A stretch of DNA of 64,000 bases from Fibrobacterota bacterium (GTDB taxonomy: Bacteria > Fibrobacterota > Chitinivibrionia > Chitinivibrionales > Chitinispirillaceae), in the NCBI GenBank assembly GCA_023436205.1, contig JAEZKC010000093.1, positions 1-64,000 of the forward strand, read 5' to 3'. Shown in pieces: positions 53,829 to 62,794 of this stretch. The position numbers and the translations under genes were made by a program. Each line of letters opens with the position of its first letter. Position 1 is the stretch's first letter. The notes beneath the pieces are model-generated. The model had not been told where the DNA came from, did no database searches, and saw only the letters and a list, made by a program, of their open reading frames with translations.

Positions 53829-54494
53829 CTATTCAGTTTTTCCGCCCACAAGAGAGCCTAAACTATCTACAATAGTAAACCTCTTTCGCACTTTCTCTTT
53901 AGGAAATGCATCAAAATGCCACCATTCTACAGAAATCCCCTTGAAACCAGCCTCCTGCATCACATTCCGAAGCAGCAACCGGTTCTCAAGCTGCTCCTGA
54001 GTCAGCATTCCTTCAGAAAGCAGCTTCTGCTCAAAGCGCGGCTGAGCGAGCTCGCCGAAAAAATCGAAAGGGGTTCCCATATCGAGGGGAGTTCCCGAAC
54101 TATCAACAATAGTAAGATCAACAGCTGCCCCGTAGTTGTGAATCGAACCGGTTTTGGGGTCCGCAACATATTTCTGCTTGTCTGTTCCCTTAACAAGATC
54201 CCACATTCTCCTCTGGACATCCAGAGGCCTTAACCCGTCGAACACAAGCAATCTGAAACCATTTCGTTCTTTCTGAAGCAAATCCTGAGCACTAGATAAC
54301 ATTTCAGCCACCTCTTTTCGAAGAAAGCATCTCTCCAGATCCCCATAGACATCTGCGCCAAGGAAGTTTTCCTCACTCGAGTAAACCAGGCTAACCTGAA
54401 TATCAGGATTCAGCTTTTGAATATCAACAAGATCGTTTGGCGTTTCACCAAGAACAGAAACTGCAAGTAGAAACAGAATCGGCCAATTCTTCAT
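53829..54494 (-). CDS. VanX-like D-Ala-D-Ala dipeptidase (M15)
   Basis: This is 221 residues. A signal peptide (about 1-17) puts it in the periplasm. Zinc motifs: SIHNYGAAVDLTI (His/Asp, SxHxxGxAxD), then EWWHF (Glu catalytic, His ligand). GLRPLDVQRRMWDLVKGT holds the arginine. It trims D-alanyl-D-alanine or similar peptidoglycan dipeptides. The start is moved in to 54494, where the signal peptide begins; the frame upstream overlaps the next gene. Confidence 0.9.
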   Translation of the reverse strand: MKNWPILFLLAVSVLGETPNDLVDIQKLNPDIQVSLVYSSEENFLGADVYGDLERCFLRKEVAEMLSSAQDLLQKERNGFRLLVFDGLRPLDVQRRMWDLVKGTDKQKYVADPKTGSIHNYGAAVDLTIVDSSGTPLDMGTPFDFFGELAQPRFEQKLLSEGMLTQEQLENRLLLRNVMQEAGFKGISVEWWHFDAFPKEKVRKRFTIVDSLGSLVGGKTE

Positions 54495-54519
54495 TTGACT
54501 TAACACTCCGTTTACATAA

Positions 54520-55038
54520 CTACTGGAAAAGACCAATCTTTTCCCACATTTGGTAATAAGGAAATACCGCACTGATATCAAGCCGGAGGTCTTCTCTTTC
54601 AAGTTCCGGATTAGCAGCATGAAGTGCCTCGTTTGACATCATAAATCTCTGAAATGCCTCTCTGGCCGAACTGGAAAAGAATACCGAGATCATTTTCTCA
54701 GGGGTAAGCTTTCCCGCGTATGCATCTTTTGAAAGCTTCTCCAGAATCGAATAATGACTTACAGTTACCGGAATGGAGATGGGAACAGTAATCAATTTCA
54801 GCTCCTGCTCAAAAACCTCCAGTGGTACATTGGGACTGGAAAAACCATAATCCAGTTCCCACTTATCGATAAGAGGCCCGCTTTCGCAGTAGAATATCAG
54901 GCTGGTGAAGGCATCCTGAGAAAAGTTGCCGTCGGATAACTCGACAATGAACTCAAGCCACATCTTCAGCCCTTCGTGAGTTTTGATGTCGACAAATCTC
55001 CATTCAAGATCTTCCATAAGGGTTCCCCATCTGTTCAT
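54520..55038 (-). CDS. Protein of unknown function
   Basis: This is about 172 residues from 55038; the real start could be the ATG at 55017 (ggggaa upstream) or an earlier one. It is acidic and mixed alpha/beta, with GTLMEDLEWRFVDIKTHEGLKMWLEF at the start and PELEREDLRLDISAVFPYYQMWEKIGLFQ at the end. No signal peptide or membrane segment. I do not recognise it. The stop lies 25 bases before the VanX-like start on the same strand. Confidence 0.5.
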   Translation of the reverse strand: MNRWGTLMEDLEWRFVDIKTHEGLKMWLEFIVELSDGNFSQDAFTSLIFYCESGPLIDKWELDYGFSSPNVPLEVFEQELKLITVPISIPVTVSHYSILEKLSKDAYAGKLTPEKMISVFFSSSAREAFQRFMMSNEALHAANPELEREDLRLDISAVFPYYQMWEKIGLFQ

Positions 55039-55448
55039 ATTCAGGACATTGTCTCTAGTACCTAATATAAAAAAATGGAAAATGGAGGCATAGTTGTTCA
55101 TCATTCTCTGTGGCCCCCGAATTGGCAAGCACCCCGAAACTTGGAAGCCAGAAGAGCGGTTTTTTTCCAGATGGTTTCGCATTTTTCCATTTTGGAGGAG
55201 TTGTGTGCCGTGAATGTCTGCTCTCTAAATTATCCAGGTGCACCAATATGCAGGGTGAAAACAGTGCTCCAGGATCAGTTCCTGGCAGATTTAACCAATT
55301 TTAGCCAGAAAAATCAACAGCTTGCAGGAAATTCTCATGACCCGACCCCGTGCAATGTATATTCTTGTTGCCTTTTGATCCTTTTTGAAAACAACAGTAA
55401 TGTTGTTCTTGAAAGATTTCATTTCCCGTTTATATATTTCCATATATT
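55039..55448. other. Intergenic region before the Arg tRNA
   Basis: It contains the upstream part of the leftward gene at 54520 and, near 55390-55448, the AT-rich stretch before the tRNA. A plus-strand frame exists but has no coding signs. Nothing else can be named. Confidence 0.5.
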
Positions 55449-55524
55449 AAGCGCCAGTAGCTCAGCTGGATAGAGCGTCGGCCTCCGGAGCCGAAGGCCA
55501 CAGGTTCGAATCCTGTCTGGCGTA
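55449..55524 (+). tRNA. tRNA-Arg (anticodon CCG)
   Basis: A full cloverleaf of 76 bases: acceptor gcgccag pairing with ctggcgt (last pair G-U), D arm gctc..gagc, anticodon stem tcggc/gccga with loop ctccgga (anticodon CCG, reads CGG), T arm acagg..cctgt, discriminator A. CCA is not encoded. It is 32 bases before the STAS-PEGA gene. Confidence 0.95.
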
Positions 55525-55556
55525 AATGAAAACGGATTTCTCAACGATAAACCAGA

Positions 55557-57431
55557 GTGTCACTCCTCAAGGAGGTTACTATTAACTTCCGTACTACTAC
55601 CCTCGGAATTTTCGATGTCGTAACGCCAGTTCTGGAAGATGGCGAGATTTTCAATTCCGGTTTTCTCAAAGACTATATCAATCAGATGATCGCTGCGGGA
55701 AAACGTAATTTCTCCATTGACCTTTCACCGCTGGACTATGTTTACTCCGACAGTATAAATGTCCTGATGGTACTCAACAAGCGGGTCTTAGAGATAAGCG
55801 GAAGACTAACACTGCTTACCCCTCAACCGGAAGTTATAGGGATTCTGCAGAAAGCGGGCATCCCTAACATCATGAGAGTCTTCGATTCTGAAGCGGACCT
55901 TCTTCGCACCTCCGAAGAGATCATGGCCATGACCCCCGGCTACAAGGTGGGTGATTTGCAAAATGTGGCTGATGCCCTTGATGAACCACTTCCGCCTCAG
56001 TCTGAATTTGAAAGCCTGCGTTCTGAAATCGGATCTGTCTTTGGAGGCAGTCCGGAACCGGCAGCGCCCAAGAGAGCTGCTCGCCCAGTTCCCCCGCCGC
56101 CACCGGTCAGAAGCCCTGAACCGGCAAGCCAAAATCAATTTGATATTTTCCCGATGGGGAATCAGAATAAAACACCGGCAGCGCCGACTCCTCCGCCGCT
56201 GCCTCCGAAAGCTCCGGCGTTTCCTCCCCCGGTCCAACCACCAGCACCTCAGGGGAGACCGGCTGCCCAGAGGCCGGCAGAATTTCCCGGCTCTGATTTC
56301 AAAGAGGATTCCTATACTCCGGAGACCAGACGGTTTGCCCAGGCCCCAGTACCGCCTGTACCGCCACCGGAACGTCCCTCAAGTTTTGACGATTTCGAAG
56401 ATCAGCCTAAAAAGGGAAAGAAGCAAAAGGACGACTTCGATAGTGACAGATTTGAAGATGAGTTTGAAGGCAAGAAGAAAGGGTTTCCGGTTCTGGCACT
56501 GGTTGCAGTTCTGGTATTTGCCATTGTGGGAGCTGGATCTTATTTCCTTTTCTTTAAAAAGGCGCCATCAAGCAGCAGTGCTCCAGTTGCCAGTGTAACA
56601 GAACCCAAACCGGCACCTACAGTTCCGGAAGTTCCAACTTCTGCACCAGCGGTGGAAGAAAAAATTCCGGAAACCAAGATCGAAACGCCCAAAGCGCCGG
56701 AACCGGTGAAGGAAGAAAAGAAGGCTCCTATCAAAAAAGCAGAAGCTCCCAAAAAGTCGGAACCTGCTCCCAAGGTAGTTAAGTCAGAACCCAAACCAGT
56801 TCCAGCCAAAGAACCGGAACCGGTTCCTGCCAAAGCCCCTGCAGGTAAAAATCAGATCGTAATCACGTCTACTCCTTCAGGAGCTGATGTGATTATTGAC
56901 GGCAGCAAAATGGGTATCACGCCATACACGTGGACCACTCCTTTTTATGGGGATATGAAGATTGTGGTTTCCAAGCCCGGCTTTTCGAGCGAGAGTAAAT
57001 CCATGGAATACACCGGTGGTTCAATTGACGAGGCTTTTACATTAAAGCCACAAGCTGCCGCCCCTGCACCAGCTCCAGTTCCGGCTCCGGCTCCGGCACC
57101 GGCTGCACCAGCTCCTGCACCGGCTGCCCCGGCTCCTGTGGCAACTCCTGCACCAGCACCTGCTCCAATTGCACCTCCACCCCCACCGCCTGCACCAGCT
57201 CCAGCTCCGGCGCCGGCTCCAGTGGCAGGCGGCAGCATCTACATTGCATCGCTGCCCCCCAATGCTGATGTTTACGTTGGAGGGCGATTGATCGGCAAAA
57301 CCAATGATACTGAGCTTCAGGTTCCAGTTGGGACTCACAAGGTAAAATTCGTGAAGGGCGCAGTGGAAAAGATCGAAGAGATGACTTTCCAGCCCGGAAA
57401 GAATCCCACTAAGTTTGTCAAATTGCAGTAA
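55557..57431 (+). CDS. STAS domain fused to PEGA domains through a membrane helix
   Basis: The longest frame is 624 residues: STAS (about 8-120; NFSIDLSPLDYVYSDSINVL, with Ser as the usual phosphorylation site), then a Pro-rich cytoplasmic linker (150-300), a transmembrane helix (about 311-332), an Ala/Pro/Lys-rich outer linker, PEGA 1 (about 445-505; ITSTPSGADVIIDGSKMG), an Ala-Pro stretch, PEGA 2 (about 560-622). The longest frame starts GTG at 55557 with a poor ribosome site, but aaggagg lies at 55569-55575, five bases before an in-frame ATT at 55581; the true start may be there. It may link cytoplasmic partner-switching to the cell envelope. Confidence 0.85.
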   Translation: MSLLKEVTINFRTTTLGIFDVVTPVLEDGEIFNSGFLKDYINQMIAAGKRNFSIDLSPLDYVYSDSINVLMVLNKRVLEISGRLTLLTPQPEVIGILQKAGIPNIMRVFDSEADLLRTSEEIMAMTPGYKVGDLQNVADALDEPLPPQSEFESLRSEIGSVFGGSPEPAAPKRAARPVPPPPPVRSPEPASQNQFDIFPMGNQNKTPAAPTPPPLPPKAPAFPPPVQPPAPQGRPAAQRPAEFPGSDFKEDSYTPETRRFAQAPVPPVPPPERPSSFDDFEDQPKKGKKQKDDFDSDRFEDEFEGKKKGFPVLALVAVLVFAIVGAGSYFLFFKKAPSSSSAPVASVTEPKPAPTVPEVPTSAPAVEEKIPETKIETPKAPEPVKEEKKAPIKKAEAPKKSEPAPKVVKSEPKPVPAKEPEPVPAKAPAGKNQIVITSTPSGADVIIDGSKMGITPYTWTTPFYGDMKIVVSKPGFSSESKSMEYTGGSIDEAFTLKPQAAAPAPAPVPAPAPAPAAPAPAPAAPAPVATPAPAPAPIAPPPPPPAPAPAPAPAPVAGGSIYIASLPPNADVYVGGRLIGKTNDTELQVPVGTHKVKFVKGAVEKIEEMTFQPGKNPTKFVKLQ

Positions 57432-57460
57432 CAGCTAAACAGTATCGGTTTTCAATGCAC

Positions 57461-57488
57461 AAGGCGGGGAAATCCCCGCCTTCTTTTT
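57461..57488 (+). terminator. Intrinsic terminator after STAS-PEGA gene
   Basis: The arms aaggcgggga and tccccgcctt pair around a short loop and are followed by cttttttcc. It lies about 30 bases after the stop. Confidence 0.85.
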
Positions 57489-57513
57489 TCCAAGCAGTTT
57501 AAGGAGAACAGTT

Positions 57514-57927
57514 GTGGCCTCTAGTCAGATCATGGAAAAGATCCGTGAAGATATTCTGGAATCGGGAATGGACGACAGATACAAATTGGGCGCCTATGAA
57601 TTCGTACTCAATGGACTGGATTTCTATCTATCAAAGCTGGGTGAGAAACGTCACGTTACGGGTCAGGAACTATCTCTGGGACTGCTATCTTTTGCACACA
57701 AGCAGTATGGCCCCCTTGCCAGAAATGTTCTTGAGAATTGGGGTGTGGAAAAAACAGAGGATTTAGGCCATCTTGTTTACAACATGATAAATGTTGGCTT
57801 AATGAGCAAACAGCCGGAAGATTCCCTGGATGATTTCTTTGAAGTAATCGATTTTAAATCCTACTTTGATGATCTGGAATGCTTTGAGATCGATAAACCT
57901 TTCATAAAAAGAATAAAAGGTGCTTGA
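57514..57927 (+). CDS. Minf_1886-type conserved protein
   Basis: This is 137 residues and starts GTG with aaggag seven bases upstream. The core YEFVLNGLDFYLSKLGEKRHVTGQELSLGLLSFAHKQYGPLARNVLENWGVEKTEDLGHLVYNMINVGLM fits the Minf_1886 family, found in diverse bacteria with unknown function. It is helical and soluble. The gene is between the terminator of STAS-PEGA and tRNA-Phe. Confidence 0.8.
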   Translation: MASSQIMEKIREDILESGMDDRYKLGAYEFVLNGLDFYLSKLGEKRHVTGQELSLGLLSFAHKQYGPLARNVLENWGVEKTEDLGHLVYNMINVGLMSKQPEDSLDDFFEVIDFKSYFDDLECFEIDKPFIKRIKGA

Positions 57928-57973
57928 TCAAAAGTATACAGTATATTATATTTTTGTACCTTGAAAATTCGAT

Positions 57974-58046
57974 GCCGCTTTAGCTCAGTCGGTAGAGCAA
58001 TGGACTGAAAATCCATGTGTCCGCAGTTCGATTCTGCGAGGCGGCA
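57974..58046 (+). tRNA. tRNA-Phe (anticodon GAA)
   Basis: A 73-base cloverleaf: acceptor gccgctt pairing with aggcggc, D arm gctc..gagc, anticodon stem atgga/tccat with loop ctgaaaa (anticodon GAA), T arm cgcag..ctgcg, discriminator A. CCA is not encoded. A terminator follows. Confidence 0.95.
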
Positions 58047-58057
58047 TTTAAAAATAG

Positions 58058-58083
58058 GCCTGTACGAAAGTACGGGCTTTTTT
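58058..58083 (+). terminator. Terminator after tRNA-Phe
   Basis: The arms gcctgtac and gtacgggc (one G-U pair) around gaaa are followed by tttttt. It is 11 bases after the tRNA 3' end. Confidence 0.85.
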
Positions 58084-58107
58084 GTTTTCTACAAACGTAC
58101 CATTGGT

Positions 58108-61100
58108 CTATCTTCTAACTCCGACCAACCCTTTCACCAGTATCTTTCTTCCATCCAGCCCCCTCAACTCTCCAAGCACCTTGTATGTTCCACTGGAAAC
58201 CCTGCGACCATTATTATCCACTAGATCCCAGGTGGCTATTCTGTAATTTTTTCCAGAAACAATGCCATCCACATTCAGGTTCCGGCAAAGATTCCCCATT
58301 GCATCATAAATTCTGACAGTACCATCAGCAACTCGTCCCCCCTCAATGAAAAAGGTGGCTTTTCCACTGTTTTCGACTGGATTTGGAGCCACTCTCAATC
58401 GCATCTCCAAAGGTCGAGCCAAACCACCCGCTACTGATACAATAATCGGTCGGTCATTATTTACATGGGTGCTGATTCCGAACAAAGCTGTTACCTCCAA
58501 ATCACCCGTAACATGCAAATCTCTTCTGGGATTTTCAAGAGAATTATCGCTCCAGCCCACGAACTGAAAACCATCAAGAGGAATTGCCCACACCTCTGAT
58601 CCATTCGAGAAATGATTTACCTGCTGAAGAGAATCCCCCTCAAGATACCCGTTTTCTCCCGAATGATAGGACAGCGTATAGACATTTATTTTGAATTCAG
58701 CAGTAACGGTCAGATCAGAAGAGATCTCTCTGTCACATCTATGTGTCTCCACCAAACCATCAGACCAGGCTTCAAGATGATAACCACTATCGGGCATTGC
58801 CAAAATCGGCTTGCTTCCGCACGGATTTACAGTCTGCACACAGGATCCCATTAGCGATCCATTTCCATTACTCAGATAGGTACATGTAAATGAGGGGAAT
58901 TTCCGCAAGTAGGGGTAATAGTTTCCCTCGTTGATGCCCCAATCAAGATCAAAATCCCAACCTTCGGAAGAAAAAGCAACCTGATTTTTCATCTGTCCTG
59001 AACTGAGAGCCTGACCGGCAGCGGAAATCTGCTGTTGCGAGGAAAGCGAATCCCAGAAACAGGCTGAGGTCAAAGCCGTTTCCCAGGAGTATCCGACAAA
59101 ACCGCCGATATGACCAATCCCGGCAACACGACCTGCAGAGTAAGATTTTTGCACCACTCCGGCATGATTTCCAATAAACCCGCCCACGTAATCTTTTCCA
59201 TTTACATCCGCTACGGAATAGCAATTTGCCACAAAACTACCGCCAAGATTACCTGCAAGGCCACCGGTTATGAAACTGCCCTCGACCTCTCCTGAAGCAT
59301 AGCAAAATGAAATTGAGTCTCCCTCACTAGAACCGACTACCCCACCGGCAAACGAACTGGCAGAAACCAACGAAGATGAATGACTGTTCGAGAGATTGCT
59401 GCCAGCTAATTCTCCCACCAAGCCGCCTGCCCTACTTTGAGCAGACAGGGTGCCCTTTGAAAAGCAGCCGAAGATTCGAGCCCCGGATGCAATACCAATC
59501 AACCCTCCAACTCTATTCTGACCAGAAATTACCCCGTCAAGAAATCCACAACTGTCGATGTGACCTGATACATAACCCGCCAAGGCGCCAACGTAGTCTC
59601 TACCTATTATGGAATCAGCCTCTATCATTACACCGATCACATTCGCATTTTCATTGACAACCCCAAACAGTCCACAATAATCCTCAGTTGGCCGGTTTAT
59701 ATACAATCCACTAACATGGAATCCATTACCGTAAAAAGTTCCCTCAAAAGGAGATGCGGGACTACCGATTGGTCTCCAGCCACTCCCCAGCTCATCAATA
59801 GCATCCCTGAAGCCGGAAGCATCGATATCATTGGAAAGTTCATAGTAACTGTCAAGTGGATACAGCGAGTCTGTTCCAATTAAAGCTAACTGTTCCATTG
59901 AGCTGATCTGTCTCCCCCAGATTATAGATAGAGATAAATCAGAAGTCACACTGGAATCTTTACGCTCGGCTGAACGCACCCCGTCGCTCCAGGAAACAAA
60001 GAAGAATCCTTCCGATGCTTTGGCAATGACAGTCTGCCCATTTTCACCGAATGCGACTCTCTGCAGAGTGTCACCCTCAATGGAACCACAATCATCGGTA
60101 GAATAGTGAAGCGAAAACACTTCGGCCGCAAATTGTGCCGTAACAGTGACATCACCTGAAACAGTCAAGTCCTGACGCAAAGAGTCGGTTACCCCGTCAC
60201 TCCATTTAACAAAATGGAAATTGGGATCCGGAACAGCCACTACAACATCCGCTACTCCGTAATTCACAATCTGTTTTACCTCCCCGAGGACACTTCCAAA
60301 CGCTCCGCAAGAATAGCTGAGGGTACAAACCGGAAAATATTTGAGGTAGGGAAAATAGTTATTTTCCGAAATTCCCCAGGCATCTGCAAAGTTCCAGTTG
60401 ACAAATGTCGATTGCATTTTCAGTTCAACGGGTGTTTTCCCGATCCCACCCTGGGAAGCCTGTTGACCAGTACCCTGCAGATCCCAGAAGCAGCTTTCAA
60501 ACGTTGAGGTATTACTGGCACCAACCAGACCACCCACTGCCGAATAGGCGAGGACCGTCCCTCTGCAGTAAAGATTTTTGAATGTGCTCTGCTGGGCTGA
60601 CCCGACGAAGCCACCCGCAGAAAAAGAAGCATTTACATTTGAAACTGAATAACAGTTTGAGAAAAATCCATTGTTGACAGTTCCCACCAGCCCCCCCACA
60701 AAGGCGTTTCCCGAAACCGTACCGGAAGAATAGCATTGGATTATGGAATCTCCGGCAGATCCGCACAGTGTCCCCACATAATCCATCCCACTCACATCTG
60801 AAAAACTGAAGCTCGATTGAATCACCCCTGAAGATGATCCTGCCAGACCACCGGTAGTGTTTCCCCCCTCGACTCTGACTCTTGCACTGGAATTCTCAAT
60901 TACTCCATCACTGCTTCCGACAAGCCCGCCAGTCACCATCTGACCTTTCAGGGTTCCGCTTATCTGGCAACCAGATAACAATCCATAATTGCATCCTGCC
61001 AGGGCACCCACGAACATTTTGCCGTTAACTGAATCGACACTGACTTTCAAATTTCGAACAGATCCCTTATTATCTACAATACAGAACAGACCAACATAAT

Positions 61101-62580
61101 TGGAATCAGGTCTATTTATGTGCAGACCAGTAATTGAGTTACCCATGCCGTCAAAATCACCAGCAAACCGCAGAATACCGCTACCGATTGGTTTGAACCC
61201 CTGTCCGTTGTCCCAATTCCGAGTCTGACTGGCGTCGATCGATTTTTCCAATCTGTAAAAACCATCCAGAGGATATGAGGAATCGCTGCCTATTTTCTGT
61301 AAATCAGTAATAGTATCAATGTACCTGCCCCATACCACAGAGGCATGTCTGCCCTCCACGACATTAGAATCCCTGCGTTCTTCGGCCACCACACCATCGC
61401 TCCATTTAACAAAAAAGAAGCCGGTATCAGCTACAGCTCTTACGGTACTACCACTTGCTCCGTACTGTACAACTTGAACAGTATCCCCTACGATTCTCCC
61501 CCCGTTTTCTGCACCATAGTGAAGCGTAAACTGATCAATAGCAAAGAGAGCAGTGACGGATATACTGGATGAGGTATGGTGATCACTTCGGGAGGAAGCT
61601 GAAACGTCATCACTCCATTTTACAAAATGATAGTGAGTGTCAGCCACCGCAACTACCGGAAATGATGCACCCTTATTTACAACCTGCAGGCGGTGTCCGG
61701 TCACAGTACCATCAAAGGAGGCTGAGTAGGAAAGAGAATAGGAAGAGAACTCTTTAAGAAAAGGGTAGAACGTATTATCCTGAATGCCCCAGATACTCTC
61801 GAAGTTCCACCCGGAATAAGTACTCTGCATGAACAGCTCTTCAGTGCTGCGTCCCTGACCGCCCGCGGAGCCAGCCTGATTGGATACAGAGGCATCCCAA
61901 TAGCAGGAATTCATCTGACCTCCCAAATCCTGACCACATAAACCTCCGGCTAAACTAGAAGCAGTCACCCGCACCACAGCAAAACAGTTTTGAAAAACGC
62001 TCTGATTTTTCCCGACAAGCCCCCCGGCAGTGCTTGCTGCATTCAGTGCACCAAAGGAATAGCAATTCTCAACAGTGCCCCCTGCACTGCCCCCGAAAAG
62101 ACCTCCTACATAATACCTGCCTTTTAGATGACAATTCGAAAAACAGTTGCTCAGAGAACCCTGGTTTCCTACCCACCCCACGACTCCACCCACGTAATCC
62201 TTCCCGACTATAGTATCAGACTGGACACCAATATTCCTAATGGTTCCACCGTTGGAAACTACTCCAAAAAGTCCAATATTATTCTGATCAGGACGGTTGA
62301 TATACAAACCCCTCACAATGTTTCCATTTCCATCAAAAATACCTGTAAAAGGAGTTGTGTAATTTCCTATCGGAGTAAAACCCTCAGGTCGGGTATGAGT
62401 TTCAGAGGCATCAATGTCTGCTGTAAGCAGGTAATCGCCATTTAGGGGATAATTGGGATCACTACCGATTTTTTCAAGATCAGAGAGTGTGGAGATGTTA
62501 ATGGCTGCTTCTGCAGTGAATAGTAACCCGATCGCAAAAACCGGGATTAGCCTGAAAAGTGGGACAGTTATTGATTTCAT
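58108..62580 (-). CDS. Giant GLUG-repeat surface protein with InlB-like and FlgD-like domains
   Basis: This is 1,490 residues. A signal peptide (about 1-22) is followed by three modules starting near residues 33, 422 and 897. Each begins ..L.KIGSD..YPL.G.Y.L..DIDAS..GF.PIG and carries GLUG repeats (GxxVGG-type). Modules 1 and 2 end MQSTF..W.F...WGI; the third ends with a similar block, QMKNQVAFSSEGWDFDLDWGI. Each is followed by two InlB_B-like repeats (VNKGASFPVVAVADTHYHFVKWSD). The end is a FlgD-type domain (VAPNPVENSGKATFFI..TVRIYDAMGNLCRNL..TWDLVDNNGRRVSSGTYKV). It is a likely adhesin or polymer-binding protein. The start at 62580 is chosen for its signal peptide. Confidence 0.88.
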   Translation of the reverse strand: MKSITVPLFRLIPVFAIGLLFTAEAAINISTLSDLEKIGSDPNYPLNGDYLLTADIDASETHTRPEGFTPIGNYTTPFTGIFDGNGNIVRGLYINRPDQNNIGLFGVVSNGGTIRNIGVQSDTIVGKDYVGGVVGWVGNQGSLSNCFSNCHLKGRYYVGGLFGGSAGGTVENCYSFGALNAASTAGGLVGKNQSVFQNCFAVVRVTASSLAGGLCGQDLGGQMNSCYWDASVSNQAGSAGGQGRSTEELFMQSTYSGWNFESIWGIQDNTFYPFLKEFSSYSLSYSASFDGTVTGHRLQVVNKGASFPVVAVADTHYHFVKWSDDVSASSRSDHHTSSSISVTALFAIDQFTLHYGAENGGRIVGDTVQVVQYGASGSTVRAVADTGFFFVKWSDGVVAEERRDSNVVEGRHASVVWGRYIDTITDLQKIGSDSSYPLDGFYRLEKSIDASQTRNWDNGQGFKPIGSGILRFAGDFDGMGNSITGLHINRPDSNYVGLFCIVDNKGSVRNLKVSVDSVNGKMFVGALAGCNYGLLSGCQISGTLKGQMVTGGLVGSSDGVIENSSARVRVEGGNTTGGLAGSSSGVIQSSFSFSDVSGMDYVGTLCGSAGDSIIQCYSSGTVSGNAFVGGLVGTVNNGFFSNCYSVSNVNASFSAGGFVGSAQQSTFKNLYCRGTVLAYSAVGGLVGASNTSTFESCFWDLQGTGQQASQGGIGKTPVELKMQSTFVNWNFADAWGISENNYFPYLKYFPVCTLSYSCGAFGSVLGEVKQIVNYGVADVVVAVPDPNFHFVKWSDGVTDSLRQDLTVSGDVTVTAQFAAEVFSLHYSTDDCGSIEGDTLQRVAFGENGQTVIAKASEGFFFVSWSDGVRSAERKDSSVTSDLSLSIIWGRQISSMEQLALIGTDSLYPLDSYYELSNDIDASGFRDAIDELGSGWRPIGSPASPFEGTFYGNGFHVSGLYINRPTEDYCGLFGVVNENANVIGVMIEADSIIGRDYVGALAGYVSGHIDSCGFLDGVISGQNRVGGLIGIASGARIFGCFSKGTLSAQSRAGGLVGELAGSNLSNSHSSSLVSASSFAGGVVGSSEGDSISFCYASGEVEGSFITGGLAGNLGGSFVANCYSVADVNGKDYVGGFIGNHAGVVQKSYSAGRVAGIGHIGGFVGYSWETALTSACFWDSLSSQQQISAAGQALSSGQMKNQVAFSSEGWDFDLDWGINEGNYYPYLRKFPSFTCTYLSNGNGSLMGSCVQTVNPCGSKPILAMPDSGYHLEAWSDGLVETHRCDREISSDLTVTAEFKINVYTLSYHSGENGYLEGDSLQQVNHFSNGSEVWAIPLDGFQFVGWSDNSLENPRRDLHVTGDLEVTALFGISTHVNNDRPIIVSVAGGLARPLEMRLRVAPNPVENSGKATFFIEGGRVADGTVRIYDAMGNLCRNLNVDGIVSGKNYRIATWDLVDNNGRRVSSGTYKVLGELRGLDGRKILVKGLVGVRR

Positions 62581-62794
62581 TACGGAGCAACTCCCCCCGG
62601 GGTAGAGGCAAAAATGCACCTGTGAAGTAGCAGATTGTATTACATTATTATAATGCAATATAAGGAAAAACGTCAAGCTTTAAGACCATAGAGAAACTCT
62701 TTATTTGCGAATAATCCCGTATACAGATTTAAAGGCAATTCTAGTCGGAGATTTGTAAGCGGGAAGGAACTGGATAGGAGATCAATGAGACCGC

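Noticed and set aside
55075..55473. Open frame on plus strand before the Arg tRNA
   Set aside because: It runs into the tRNA and is rich in Cys, Phe and Ser without pattern; opposite the start of the 54520 gene.
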